This document shows, piece after piece, positions 1 to 8,967 of a DNA stretch of 64,000 nt. Made by a program: the position numbers and the translations under genes. Numbering within the stretch: position 1 is the stretch's first letter; every line of letters starts with the position of its first letter. The stretch is from Paenibacillus sp. JNUCC-31 (lineage in GTDB: Bacteria > Bacillota > Bacilli > Paenibacillales > Paenibacillaceae), in assembly GCF_014844075.1 (NCBI RefSeq), contig NZ_CP062165.1, positions 3,038,001 to 3,102,000 of the forward strand. The letters are read 5' to 3'. The notes beneath the pieces are model-generated. The model did not search any database and was not told the origin of the DNA. It saw only the letters and a list, made by a program, of their open reading frames with translations.

Positions 1-40
1 CCAGAATCTTCAGTGTGCGAAAGTCGGAGGAATCCGCCAT
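1..40 (-). CDS. Partial CDS, probable ABC transporter permease (N-terminus only)
   Basis: An ATG at position 40 opens a frame that begins MADSSDFRTLKIL and runs off the window edge. It starts one base after the stop of the ATPase gene, and a GCAGGAGGTGT ribosome site lies inside the end of that gene (about 48-57). This tight coupling suggests the membrane partner of the ATPase, but only 13 residues are visible, so the function is inferred from position. Confidence 0.5.
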   Translation of the reverse strand, partial: MADSSDFRTLKIL

Positions 41-41
41 A

Positions 42-827
42 TCAGTACACCTCCTGCACAATGGACACAAAGCGTTCCGCAATGGCCTGATGCTCATTAA
101 AGCCCGTCAGCTGATTGAATACTTCCTCCAGTGAGCCCTCCATGGACTGCTGCTGGAGCTGCCTGAACGTACCATCCGCCATCACGCGTCCTTCGGCAAT
201 CAGGACGATACGGCTGCTGATCTTCTCCACCACATCCATGATGTGTGACGAATAGAATATGGTCGTACCTTTGGCCGACAGCTGTGTCAAAATCTCCTTC
301 ACCACCATTACACTATTGGCATCCAGACCGCTGAGTGGTTCATCCAGGAACAACAGATCCGGGTCATGTAACAGTGCGGAGATCAACAGCACTTTCTGGC
401 GCATGCCTTTGGAGAAGGAAGCAATGCGGGAATGATATGATTTCTCCAGTCCAAAACAGTCCATCAGCAATTTCGCCTTATAATCGGCATCTTCGTAGGA
501 TAACCCGTACAATTCTCCGGTGAACGTCAGATACTCTGCCGGGGTTAATTGTTCATATAGCTCCGCAACTTCCGGTACATAACCGATTCTGCGTTTATAT
601 TCCACGTCACCGTCTGCGATATCCTTGCCAAAGATGCGAACCGTACCCACATATCCCTCAACCAGTCCGAGCAAAATCTTGACCGTGGTGCTTTTACCCG
701 CACCATTCGGACCAATGTATCCGATCATCTCGCCCCGATTCACTTCCAGATCAATACCATTCAGCACATAACGCCCGTTATATCTCATACGCAAGCCTTC
801 AATTGAAAGTACTTGTTTTTCACTCAC
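42..827 (-). CDS. ABC transporter ATP-binding protein
   Basis: This is a 261-residue cytoplasmic ATPase subunit of an ABC exporter of the CcmA/NatA type. Walker A is GPNGAGKST (about residues 40-48), the signature is SFSKGMRQK, Walker B is LLFLDEPLSGLD and the switch histidine is in SSH. The length is usual for a single nucleotide-binding domain. About 50 residues follow the core, with no membrane segment. The next gene downstream starts 1 bp after its stop and is probably the permease. The substrate cannot be deduced; drug, lipid or ion export are all possible. Confidence 0.9.
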   Translation of the reverse strand: MSEKQVLSIEGLRMRYNGRYVLNGIDLEVNRGEMIGYIGPNGAGKSTTVKILLGLVEGYVGTVRIFGKDIADGDVEYKRRIGYVPEVAELYEQLTPAEYLTFTGELYGLSYEDADYKAKLLMDCFGLEKSYHSRIASFSKGMRQKVLLISALLHDPDLLFLDEPLSGLDANSVMVVKEILTQLSAKGTTIFYSSHIMDVVEKISSRIVLIAEGRVMADGTFRQLQQQSMEGSLEEVFNQLTGFNEHQAIAERFVSIVQEVY

Positions 828-980
828 TTCGTTTTCCAGCCCCTGTCCTATATATTTCTACAATTCTACTAGTTTACCACAGATTGGGATGGAAATGATC
901 GGAAATACTTCACAACACGAGAAATCATCTGGGTATCATCCCAGTTCATATAGTTCACGTAACAATGGTGAAAACATCAC

Positions 981-1020
981 AAACCCCTTGTCTCACCTAT
1001 AGGTGCGGGACAAGGGGTTT
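981..1020 (-). terminator. Intrinsic terminator after the GH43 gene
   Basis: A perfect 12-bp inverted repeat, AAACCCCTTGTC with GACAAGGGGTTT, encloses a second small stem (CACCTATAGGTG). It lies about 40 bp beyond the GH43 stop and upstream of the ABC operon. The U-tract on the minus strand is short, so termination strength is uncertain. Confidence 0.7.
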
Positions 1021-1062
1021 CTATGGTCATTTTTGATCATAACGCTACCTTAAAATAAATCC

Positions 1063-2567
1063 TTATTGAACCTTAACCATCTGGAAGTGTTGATTCGTAC
1101 CGCCGTTATCCGTCCACTGGATTGCGGCAGCCCCGTCTGCCAGGGATTGCGAAGAAATATCAAGCAGCTTGCCTGTGCTGCGATTCTTCAATTTATAGTA
1201 ACCACCACCCACACTAACCAACTGCCATTGCTGACTGGCCCAGCCGCCATCGTTCCACTGTTCAATAACAGCTCCATCTGCTGTGGAGCCATTTTCCACA
1301 CCGATCAGCTTGCCACTGGATCGGTTGATGATTTTGACATAACCGCCACCTGCATCGGTAATCTGCCACTGCTGACTGATCGTGCCGCCATCTGCCCGCT
1401 GCTCCAGATCGGCACCATTATCCGCAGAACCACCGATGACATTCAGCAATTTATTGCTTTTGCGACTAATCAACTGGTACGAAGCATTGGGGTCCCATAC
1501 ATCGGGCGTATCCACTCCTGTTACGAAACCCGTAGCTGCATCAATGGTAACACTGCTTGCCCAGTTCATCGCCAGACTGGTTGCACTCGGGAAAGACAAG
1601 GGTAGCCAGACATACTTGGAATCCTGCACGGGCCCGCTCCAGGCACCCGCCCAACGATCGCCCATGTAGAGATAGGAGGTTGTCTGTGAGCCTTCCACCG
1701 GAAGGACGTAAGTCGATTGGGAACCATAGGTTGTGCTATCTCCAAAGTTGCTCAGACCGCTCCATGTGCCAGTTATGCTAGTAGCAGTCGCATATTTGGC
1801 CTGATTCGGATTCCAACCCGTAGCCCCGGATGTAATCAGGAAGTAGACGCCTCCTTTTTTGAACAGGGCAGGTGCCTCACGATACTGACCCGGCCACAGC
1901 GTCGTTACGAGCGATTCTACTCCAAGAAAATCAGGAGTAAGCTTGTAGATATTCAGGTCGGCATTCACTTTGGTCGCTGAGATGAGATAAGCCGTTCCGT
2001 TGTCGTTGTATACCGTCATATCTCTCGAGTCATAGCCAAGCGGACGATAGCTGCCCACATACGTATAATTGCCATCCACCGTACTTGAAGTCGCTACAGC
2101 CACTCGGGCTTCACCGTAATCGACTCCGTTTTCCTTGTGCATCCAAAGGACATACTTGCCTGTTGCACTGTTATATATCACTTTCGGGCGTTCGATATTG
2201 GAAATGTTCAACTCGGCAGCCGAGCTGCTGGTGAGCACATCATTGCGATACTCCCAGTTTTTCAGATCTGCTGAACGATATACGGAAACCGCCTTGAACG
2301 TTCCATTGGGGTTACGGTTCTCTCCAAACCAGTAACAGTACCCGTTAGCCTTAATCATTCCGCCCCCATGGGCATGAATGACATTGCCGTTTGTATCTCC
2401 TTAAACTGTACCCCGTTGGTTACACTAAGGGGAGCAGCGGAAGCCTGTGGTCCTGAAGCAACCAGCATACCTAGCGATTGCAGCGCTAAGATTAGGACGA
2501 GCAGATAACAAAGTCGATGAGTAAAACGATGCGGATTTGTTTTCTTTTCCAACCGGCCCTCATTCAT
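1063..2567 (-). pseudogene. Secreted GH43 glycosidase with ricin-type lectin domain, frameshifted
   Basis: The gene encodes an extracellular glycoside hydrolase of family 43, resembling exo-beta-1,3-galactanase types. It begins MNEGRLEKK at 2567, after a GGAGG site, with a signal peptide ending near ASA. The first frame stops just after MSFMPMGAE. The homologous sequence continues in another frame as TNGNVIHAHGGGMIKANGY and runs to 1063. The shift sits near 2394-2404, where AAGGAGATACAAACGGC would read FKDTNG if one GA were removed. A five-bladed propeller region follows, then a (QxW)3 beta-trefoil lectin domain (QQWQI, QQWQL, NQHFQ) in the last 135 residues. An internal ATG at 2358 could give only a leaderless 431-residue product. 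Recent mutation and sequencing error are both possible. Confidence 0.8.
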
Positions 2568-2594
2568 AGAACATGGCACCTCCGTAATTTATTA

Positions 2595-2608
2595 ATAAAG
2601 CGCTTACA
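2595..2608 (-). promoter_or_regulatory. Candidate cre (CcpA) site upstream of the GH43 gene
   Basis: On the minus strand the sequence reads TGTAAGCGCTTTAT, close to the catabolite-responsive element consensus TGNAANCGNWNNCA, with the AAGCGCTT core intact. It lies about 30 bp upstream of the start, where a roadblock or promoter-overlapping site would repress a sugar-degrading enzyme. The rest of 2609-2917 holds only the terminator described next. Confidence 0.6.
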
Positions 2609-2786
2609 ATAAAATCGATACGTCTCTTCTTCCTCCGATCGATGATGCATTTCATCAATTACCTATCTCTCAGACTGGCTCGGCACTCACCTCCTGATTA
2701 CGATTGTATCCGCCATCCCCATGCTCGAATAGTGAACAATCCTGCGGAACATGTACGATTACACACTGAACTTACGGAGTGAACAG

Positions 2787-2813
2787 CAAAAAGACGCCTC
2801 ATTTGAAGCGTCC
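2787..2813 (-). terminator. Intrinsic terminator after the distal PepSY gene
   Basis: On the minus strand GACGC, a loop and GCGTC are followed by TTTTT. The stem is short but has a proper U-tract, about 105 bp beyond the stop of the PepSY gene. Confidence 0.7.
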
Positions 2814-2917
2814 CCGCTATATCTAGCCTATCGCCTATAATGTAAGCTCTCTAGCTCTTGAGGCACGTACAGATATATGTTGCTGATATCCGTTTCCTTG
2901 CCTGTTAACGCTGCTTC

Positions 2918-3544
2918 TTAATCTTCGTGGTCAAAGTCCTGATCAAACGACAGCACTTTACCCGTGTTGGCATCGACGTCAACATCGGCTTCGCCGCCTG
3001 CTGTTCTCAGTTCCACTTCATAAACATAGCGGCCGTTATCATGATCCAGTTCGATTTTGGTTACTTTTCCACCTGTCACCTGTTTCAGGGCAATGTTCGA
3101 AGCTTGGGTCTCTGTCAGTTTAACTTGTTTGGAAGCGGCTTGATTGGAAGAAGCGCCTGCCACAGTGCCATTATAATCATCGTCGTCATCATAATCTTCA
3201 TCATCGACTATTGCGAGGATTTTACCTGTATAGGCTTCCAAACGAACGACAACGTCGTTGCTTCCTTTTTTGTCGATTTCAACTTCATAGAACGTTTGTC
3301 CGTTTCTGCGCTCCAGATCCACATCATCCACTTTACCATCCGTTGCTTTCAGGGCTGCTTCCTTGGCCTGTGCGACCGTCAGCAATTTACCTGTGTTCTG
3401 GGTCTGTGTTACTGACTGTGTAGTGGACGTTTGCGCAGGCTGTACCGATTGTCCGTTCACACTCCCACTAGCCAGAGCGGCTGATCCTCCGAGCAATACC
3501 GCTGCCGACAAGCTGCCAATCCATAGTTTATGTTTGTTCATCAT
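2918..3544 (-). CDS. Secreted or membrane-tethered PepSY domain protein
   Basis: This is a roughly 208-residue exported protein with a signal sequence (MNKHKLWIGSLSAAVLLGG...ALASG) and two PepSY repeats (about residues 50-115 and 140-205). They are separated by an Asp-rich stretch (DDEDYDDDDDYN), and the C-terminus is acidic. PepSY domains are known as small extracytoplasmic folds, often linked to peptidase inhibition or cell-envelope sensing. Of several Met codons at the start, the one at 3544 is best spaced (9 nt) from GAGGAG. The gene lies downstream of a two-component system and another PepSY gene, like ykoGHI in Bacillus subtilis. It has its own promoter with phased repeats. Confidence 0.85.
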   Translation of the reverse strand: MMNKHKLWIGSLSAAVLLGGSAALASGSVNGQSVQPAQTSTTQSVTQTQNTGKLLTVAQAKEAALKATDGKVDDVDLERRNGQTFYEVEIDKKGSNDVVVRLEAYTGKILAIVDDEDYDDDDDYNGTVAGASSNQAASKQVKLTETQASNIALKQVTGGKVTKIELDHDNGRYVYEVELRTAGGEADVDVDANTGKVLSFDQDFDHED

Positions 3545-3584
3545 TATCATCATCTCCTCGTTGTTGTTCTCGTTCTCGTCTACA

Positions 3585-3644
3585 GTTATAGATTAACCTG
3601 GACGAATGAGAGTTCAGCGAGAGCCAGATTAGAATTTGATGAGA
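3585..3644 (-). promoter_or_regulatory. Promoter with four 11-bp-phased TCTnAT-like repeats (PepSY gene 2)
   Basis: On the plus strand the hexamers ATGAGA, GCGAGA, ATTAGA and ATGAGA start at 3606, 3617, 3628 and 3639, exactly 11 bp apart. Read on the minus strand they are TCTCAT-type direct repeats, one helical turn each. A TATAAC -10 lies at 3585-3590, so the nearest repeat overlaps the -35 position. This is the usual arrangement for activation by an OmpR/PhoB-type regulator such as the one at 5975-6724. Confidence 0.65.
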
Positions 3645-3725
3645 AAACGAGGAGAACACTCACATTATTCCTTGAATAGCAATGTGCATGGTTTCATGCA
3701 GGGCTTTTGAACCTACTCGGAGTCC

Positions 3726-4526
3726 TTAATCTTCGGCCTCATCCCAGGTCACGGACCGAATCGCCCCCGAAATGGCATTCACCTGCACGATGGCTTCCCG
3801 ACCATCCTCCAGGTCGATTTCCACCAGATAGTACGGATTGCCGCTATTTGTTCCACGAAGCTCGATATCATCCACTTCCCCGGGAACCTTAGCCAGTGCC
3901 TTCCGCTCTGCTTCTTTCTCGCTCAGAAATGGCGTCTTGGTGCCTTCCCCTGTCGTCTCATCGGATGAAGATGCTTCCAGTGTCTTTGAAGACTGTTTCT
4001 CTCCGGTATACGGATCAATGGTCCATTGCTCCCGGCCTTTGTCCTTCATCTTTAATACCGCCACATAAACCGGGCTTCCCTGCTGCTCGACGAGCTCAAG
4101 CGATACCAGCTCGGCATCCGTTTGTTTCAGCAATTCCGTCTTGATCTGTTCCCGGCTCCATAACGTCTTCTCCTCGGCTTGCGGATTGGACTCCAGCCGT
4201 TTAATGGAATTCACGGTCGCCGTAACCGCATCAATTTGTACGTCATACAGTCCGGTTTCTGAGCGGAGCTGCATGATATAGGTCCCATCCTTCAATGTGG
4301 AATTCACGATTTCTCCCGGATATTGATCCAAAACCGATCGGGCCGCTGCATCTGCTGTTAACATCACGCGATCTGATTGCCACGGCTTCCACCACATGAC
4401 TGCTATAACGACAAGGAACGCCAGGAGCCCCGCAACCCACCAAAATGAACGTCTCGGATTTGCCCATCCTTTGCGTCGCTGTTCTTCCCGTTTCATTTCT
4501 GGACGCCCCTCATGCTCCTCCATCAT
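3726..4526 (-). CDS. Membrane-anchored PepSY domain protein
   Basis: This 266-residue protein has a basic cytoplasmic N-terminus, one membrane segment (FWWVAGLLAFLVVIAVMWW, about residues 28-46) and three or so PepSY-like units outside the membrane. The last is the clearest (KAEAERKALAKVPGEV-like start, ending AISGAIRSVTWDEAED). The AAGGGGGG ribosome site is 3-6 nt before two tandem ATGs. It follows the histidine kinase by 75 bp and has its own phased-repeat promoter, suggesting that it is a target of, or ligand sensor for, that system. No enzymatic motif is visible. Confidence 0.85.
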   Translation of the reverse strand: MMEEHEGRPEMKREEQRRKGWANPRRSFWWVAGLLAFLVVIAVMWWKPWQSDRVMLTADAAARSVLDQYPGEIVNSTLKDGTYIMQLRSETGLYDVQIDAVTATVNSIKRLESNPQAEEKTLWSREQIKTELLKQTDAELVSLELVEQQGSPVYVAVLKMKDKGREQWTIDPYTGEKQSSKTLEASSSDETTGEGTKTPFLSEKEAERKALAKVPGEVDDIELRGTNSGNPYYLVEIDLEDGREAIVQVNAISGAIRSVTWDEAED

Positions 4527-4559
4527 GGTCCCCCCTTATGCACTCTCTTATGATCCGAA

Positions 4560-4609
4560 ATTGTACCGTGTTCACCAGTATATAAGAGAAGAATGAGATT
4601 TTCATGAGA
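4560..4609 (-). promoter_or_regulatory. Promoter with three 11-bp-phased TCTnAT repeats (PepSY gene 1)
   Basis: On the plus strand ATAAGA, ATGAGA and ATGAGA begin at 4582, 4593 and 4604 with exact 11-bp spacing. A minus-strand TACAAT -10 lies at 4560-4565, and the closest repeat covers the -35 position 17 bp away. The array straddles the kinase stop codon. Geometry and hexamers match the array at 3606-3644. Confidence 0.65.
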
Positions 4610-5978
4610 GTGGCCCGTTCTGTACGGATGTGGGCAAAATAATCGAAGCTTCGGTTCCCCTGCCCTCGGTGCTGTTCAGTTCAATACGCGCGCCCACGGC
4701 TTCTGCGATATCTTTGGCCAGGGAAAGTCCCAAGCCCGAACCGCTTGCTCCGCCGCTGCGTGTTCTGGCCTGATCTACGCGATAGAAACGGTCAAACACC
4801 TTGGACAATTCCCCTTCACACATGCCGATTCCCTTATCCACAATACGTATCCGACATTCCTGCCCCTTTGCTTCCAGCCGGACTTCAATGGCATCCTCAC
4901 TATACTTGCGAGCATTGTCCAGCAAAATAAAAAGCATCTGCTTCAGCTTGCTCACATCGCTAACCGCCCATATACTACCCGGATCATCGCAGTGGACTTC
5001 CCGATGATAGGCTTCGCGAAACGCACGGGTGGAATCCAGCGCAAGCCGGGTAATATCCACCCGCTCCAGCTGCACATTCCACTGCTCTGGCTGCTTTGCC
5101 AGCAATAACAGCTGCTCGGTCATCTCCCGCATGCGCACGGATTCGGACAGAATGGCCTCCACCGCTTCGTCGAATACCTCGGGTCGATCCTTGCCGCGTC
5201 GTTGCAGCAGACTGGCATAGCTCTCAATAATGGTGAGTGGTGTTTTCAGTTCATGTGAAGCATCAGAAACAAAGCGCTCCTGCCGCTCGAAGTTGGATTC
5301 GAGCAGGTCCATCATGCGGTTGAACGTCTGTCCCATTGTTTTCAGCTCATCTTTCGATCTTTCATCCAGCGAAAGTCGCTTGAACTGACCACTGGACTGG
5401 ATATCGCTCATTGTGCGAGTCATCTGCTGAATCGGCCGTGTCATCCGGTTCGCCAGAATACGGCTGGAGATGATGGCCGGAATCAGCGCAATGATGGTCA
5501 CGGCAACAAGAACTGTACGGAGCACAGACAGGCTATTCTCGGTATCTTCAATGCTCTCGGTGACTTGTACATTCACCACTTCACCGTCCGGCCAGATGAC
5601 GGGCACAGAAACCCAGACATATCCGATTTGTCCAACCTGGATATATTCGGATTTCTTTTCGCTTTCGTACTTGAAAGACAGCTTGCTCAGCTGCTCCTCT
5701 GCGGAGGTTGTCACCGGCGGGGAGCTGGTGCCGTCTTCGTTGACGATCCGCAGCATGCCGTCCAGCGGCGCGTAGGCTCGTAACAAGTCATCCGGCGGAA
5801 TGGAGCCGGCAGACTGCCGCACTCCTTTTACAATAGACTCGGCCTCGGCTTCGACCCGCTTGATCTCATTATCGATCGACATTCGTTCAAATACGATGTA
5901 TACCGACAGGTTCACGGCAATCAATAGCACGGCGAACAATACGGACGAGTATCCGTAAATTTTGCTGCGCAGACTCAT
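4602..5978 (-). CDS. Two-component sensor histidine kinase (YkoH-like)
   Basis: This is a 458-residue membrane kinase. It has an N-terminal membrane helix (residues about 10-30), an extracytoplasmic loop to about 160, a second helix near 165-185 and a HAMP domain. HisKA contains the phospho-accepting SDASHELKTPLT box, and the ATPase domain has N (LDNARKY), G1 (VDKGIGMCEGE) and G2 (GLGLSLAKDI) boxes. The start overlaps the regulator stop by 4 bp (ATGA), with AAGGAG five bases before it. The adjacent PepSY genes suggest envelope or metal stress sensing; the actual signal is unknown. Confidence 0.92.
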   Translation of the reverse strand: MSLRSKIYGYSSVLFAVLLIAVNLSVYIVFERMSIDNEIKRVEAEAESIVKGVRQSAGSIPPDDLLRAYAPLDGMLRIVNEDGTSSPPVTTSAEEQLSKLSFKYESEKKSEYIQVGQIGYVWVSVPVIWPDGEVVNVQVTESIEDTENSLSVLRTVLVAVTIIALIPAIISSRILANRMTRPIQQMTRTMSDIQSSGQFKRLSLDERSKDELKTMGQTFNRMMDLLESNFERQERFVSDASHELKTPLTIIESYASLLQRRGKDRPEVFDEAVEAILSESVRMREMTEQLLLLAKQPEQWNVQLERVDITRLALDSTRAFREAYHREVHCDDPGSIWAVSDVSKLKQMLFILLDNARKYSEDAIEVRLEAKGQECRIRIVDKGIGMCEGELSKVFDRFYRVDQARTRSGGASGSGLGLSLAKDIAEAVGARIELNSTEGRGTEASIILPTSVQNGPLS

Positions 5979-6724
5979 ACTTGCTCCTTCAGGACGTAAC
6001 CAACGCCCCGAACGGTATGTATTAAGGGTGGTGTGAATCCGCTATCCACTTTTTTGCGCACATAACGGATATACACATCCACCACATTCGTATCTCCATA
6101 ATAATCGTATCCCCAGACGGCCTGAACAATCTGGTCCCGGCTGAGCACCTGGCGCTGATTTTGCATCAGATATACCAACAGATCGAACTCACGCGGGGTA
6201 AGCTCAATTGGTTGACCATCCCTAGATACCTCACGGGTTCCTTCATTCAGCTTCAAGTCACCTGCGGTAAGCCAACCTGTCTCGTTTTCCGCCGTGTGCT
6301 CCATAGATTGCGCCGTATCCCGTGTGACCGAAGAGGCAGAATGGGCAGCAGCCGAGGCTGCACTCAGACGCAGTGCAGCCCGTACTCTCGCGAGCAGCTC
6401 CTCAATCCGGAACGGCTTGGTGATGTAATCGTTGGCCCCGAGATCAAGTCCCGATACTTTGTCTTCCACAGAGTCTTTGGCTGTAAGCATCAGAATGGGC
6501 ACCGTGGCATCCTTGACTCGAATCCGCCGTAATACCTCAATTCCACTCAGACCCGGCAGCATGATATCCAGCAGAATCAGATCCCATTGACCATCGATAT
6601 ACATCTCCAGCCCTTCCGTTCCGCTGCCTGCCTTGCCTACCTGATATCCTTCGTATTGTAATTCCAGTTCAAGCAGGCGTGCAATTTTGGGCTCATCCTC
6701 GATCACCAGTACGGCTTCATTCAT
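5975..6724 (-). CDS. OmpR-family response regulator (YkoG-like)
   Basis: The protein has 249 residues. The receiver domain spans about 1-120, with acidic pocket ED near residue 10, phospho-acceptor Asp in LILLDIMLPG and Lys in ITKPF. A long Ser/Thr/Ala-rich linker (about 125-150) leads to a C-terminal winged helix (ELTPREFDLLVYL, DTNVVDVYIRYVRKK). GGGGGAG is placed correctly before the ATG. It is translationally coupled to the kinase. The TCTnAT arrays before both PepSY genes are its most likely binding sites (inference). Confidence 0.93.
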   Translation of the reverse strand: MNEAVLVIEDEPKIARLLELELQYEGYQVGKAGSGTEGLEMYIDGQWDLILLDIMLPGLSGIEVLRRIRVKDATVPILMLTAKDSVEDKVSGLDLGANDYITKPFRIEELLARVRAALRLSAASAAAHSASSVTRDTAQSMEHTAENETGWLTAGDLKLNEGTREVSRDGQPIELTPREFDLLVYLMQNQRQVLSRDQIVQAVWGYDYYGDTNVVDVYIRYVRKKVDSGFTPPLIHTVRGVGYVLKEQV

Positions 6725-6778
6725 GCAGAGCTCCCCCTCATCCCGTCATTCCATTCTCCCGTTATATTACAATACGAA

Positions 6779-7423
6779 TTACAATTTACCTAAGGCATCC
6801 TCTACCAAGTCATCCCCTGCGATCAGATCAAAAGCCATTCGATACGTCTTCTCCTCCTGGAGGGAAGCAGCGATTACACGAGCGACATCTTCACGCGGGA
6901 TACTTCCCGGTTTCAGGTCTGTTCCTACGGAAATCTTGCCGGTGCCCGGCTCATTTTTCAAACCACCAGGACGGATAATGGTGTAATTCAGTTCACTTGC
7001 GAACAACGCCCGATCCGCATAATGCTTCGCCACATAATACGGCTTGATGGCATCCGACCATTTCTCCCGCTGATCTGCCCCAAACGCACTGACCAGAATA
7101 TATCTGGTAATCCCCTGCTGCTGCGCTGCCTCCATCGTTTTCACCGCACCATCCAGATCAATGAGCAATGTTTTGTCTGCACCCGTAGATCCACCGGAAC
7201 CCGCTGTAAAGACAATGGCATTATGATCCTTCATTGCCTCGGCCAGATCATCCACACTGCCTTCCAAATCGCCAATTACGACATTGGCTCCCAGCTCTTT
7301 TAGTGCGTCTGCCTGTTCCGGTTTGCGAATCATTGCGGTGACCTGATGTTTCCCTTCCTGCGCCAGCTGCTGCACCAGAAATTTGCCAATTTGTCCGTTC
7401 GCTCCAATGACTAATACGTTCAT
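6779..7423 (-). CDS. Atypical SDR / NAD(P)-binding protein (YhfK-like)
   Basis: This 214-residue Rossmann protein opens with the dinucleotide-binding motif GANGQIG (residues 7-13). It resembles the NmrA/YhfK group of atypical short-chain dehydrogenases: RPGG after strand 6, and a YxxxK-like YYVAKHYAD. Members bind NAD(P) and may act as reductases or redox sensors. The substrate is unknown. A GAGAGGAG ribosome site precedes the ATG. It is downstream of ndh but separated by a strong terminator, so it is probably transcribed separately. Confidence 0.85.
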   Translation of the reverse strand: MNVLVIGANGQIGKFLVQQLAQEGKHQVTAMIRKPEQADALKELGANVVIGDLEGSVDDLAEAMKDHNAIVFTAGSGGSTGADKTLLIDLDGAVKTMEAAQQQGITRYILVSAFGADQREKWSDAIKPYYVAKHYADRALFASELNYTIIRPGGLKNEPGTGKISVGTDLKPGSIPREDVARVIAASLQEEKTYRMAFDLIAGDDLVEDALGKL

Positions 7424-7497
7424 ATGTCGTTCTCCTCTCGGTTTGCCTTTTATAAAACCAGCTTTTTATAAAACAGACTTGTCTTTAATTTAAACGA

Positions 7498-7522
7498 AAG
7501 CCGACGCTTCTAAGCGCCGGCT
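7498..7522. other. Hairpin in the leader region of the YhfK-like gene
   Basis: AGCCGACGCTT and AAGCGCCGGCT pair with one A-C mismatch and a 3-nt loop, about 75 bp upstream of the ATG at 7423. It may be a second weak terminator behind ndh or an attenuator. Nothing else is recognised in 7424-7704. Confidence 0.45.
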
Positions 7523-7704
7523 GCTATGTATTACTACTGTTCAGCGCATCTGGTGTGATGCAGATAACACGTCTTTCCTTTAATATACCATACGCCCCAT
7601 ATGCTTTATACCGAGCGCCTTTGACCCACAATATACGATAACAACATGGGATACACCTAAGTCAGGAAATGCATAATATGCCCCTGGGCTAATCATGGTT
7701 ACAA

Positions 7705-7741
7705 CAAAAAAGGCACCCCAATTGAATTGGGGTACCCTTTT
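7705..7741 (-). terminator. Intrinsic terminator of the yjlC-ndh operon
   Basis: The minus strand folds GGTACCCCAATT with AATTGGGGTGCC (12 bp, one wobble) around a 1-nt centre, followed by TTTTTTG. It lies 20 bp after the ndh stop. Confidence 0.9.
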
Positions 7742-7762
7742 GTGCTGCATGACGTACAGATC

Positions 7763-8944
7763 TTAGTAAGCCAGTGCAAACAAACCGTGAATATGAGCAA
7801 GGTAACGAATGTTACTTGCTTCTTTCATCATAGTTGCAGGCAGACCTTTCAGACGAGTCTGGTTGCCACCGATCATGCCGACAGCATCCTTACGACCCAG
7901 ACTTCCCAGTGTACCAGAGAATACTGGTGTGAAAGATTCCATTGCGCCACCTTTGAACATTACGCCCAGGTTGTGACCAATGGTTTCACCCATTTGCCAA
8001 GCCAATTGTGCTGTTGGAGGGTATGGACGAGCGCCTTCGCTAGGGAAGACCACTGCGCTGTCACCAGCAACAAACACGTCTTTATGAGATGTGGATTGCA
8101 GTACTTCCGTAACTTTCGCACGGCCACGATCCACTTCAATTCCGCTATTGGCAACAACTGCATTACCTTGAACGCCGCCTGTCCATACGAGTGTGTTCGT
8201 AGGGATTGAGCTTCCGTCTTTCAGCAGAACTTCATTTTCTTTCATTTCGGTAATCGCTACGCCAACGATGAAGTTAACGCCACGTTTTTCCAGACTCGAT
8301 TTGGCACGCTCAACCAGTTCTGGCGGGAATCCTGCCAGGATGGAAGGACCTGCTTCAACCGTGTACAGGGAAACTTCTTTGAAGTCGATCCCTTTTTCCT
8401 GGCATACAGCCGGAAGAAGGTCAGCGAATTCACCAACAAGCTCGATACCTGTCAAACCACCGCCACCGATAACAAACGTAGCGTCTGCTTTGTTGCCGGA
8501 TTGTTTGTAAGCATCCAGACGAGCTTCCACGTGTGCACGAATGCGGTTAGCATCGCTAACGGATTTCAGCGTGAAGCTGTACTCCTGCAATCCCGGAATT
8601 CCGAAGAATGCCGTTTCACTGCCCAAGGCAACAACGAGTGCATCGTAAGAGTAAGTAGAACCGCTGGTCATGAGAACTTTTTTCTCGTCCGGCTTGATTG
8701 TATCCACCGTATCGATTTTCAGGTTCACATTTTTGCCACGCAGCAATTTTTCGAGTGGAAGGGCAACTGCTTTTTCAGCAATGCTTCCCGCTGCAAGACG
8801 GTGCAGTTCCGTAATAATTTGGTGCGTAGGGTAACGGTTCACGACTGTAATAGTCGCTTCTTCCGGTGTCAGGTATTGACGCGCTGTCAGCGCAGTCAAC
8901 AGACCTCCATAACCTCCGCCCAAGATCAAGATTTGCTTCGACAT
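7763..8944 (-). CDS. ndh: Type II NADH dehydrogenase (NDH-2)
   Basis: A single-subunit, non-proton-pumping NADH:menaquinone oxidoreductase at the inner membrane face, 393 residues. FAD-binding GGGYGG lies near the N-terminus and the NADH-binding GGGGLTGIELVGE near residue 160. FVAGDSAV and PPTAQLAWQMG form the second FAD contact, and the C-terminal amphipathic helix typical of NDH-2 would mediate membrane binding. The start at 8944 (MSKQILILGGG) is preferred because GGAGG overlaps the upstream ATG at 8950. It follows a DUF1641 gene by 23 bp, the same order as yjlC-ndh in B. subtilis, and the operon has a Rex-like operator. Confidence 0.92.
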   Translation of the reverse strand: MSKQILILGGGYGGLLTALTARQYLTPEEATITVVNRYPTHQIITELHRLAAGSIAEKAVALPLEKLLRGKNVNLKIDTVDTIKPDEKKVLMTSGSTYSYDALVVALGSETAFFGIPGLQEYSFTLKSVSDANRIRAHVEARLDAYKQSGNKADATFVIGGGGLTGIELVGEFADLLPAVCQEKGIDFKEVSLYTVEAGPSILAGFPPELVERAKSSLEKRGVNFIVGVAITEMKENEVLLKDGSSIPTNTLVWTGGVQGNAVVANSGIEVDRGRAKVTEVLQSTSHKDVFVAGDSAVVFPSEGARPYPPTAQLAWQMGETIGHNLGVMFKGGAMESFTPVFSGTLGSLGRKDAVGMIGGNQTRLKGLPATMMKEASNIRYLAHIHGLFALAY

Positions 8945-8967
8945 ATCCATCCTCCGTTCTTCTAATC

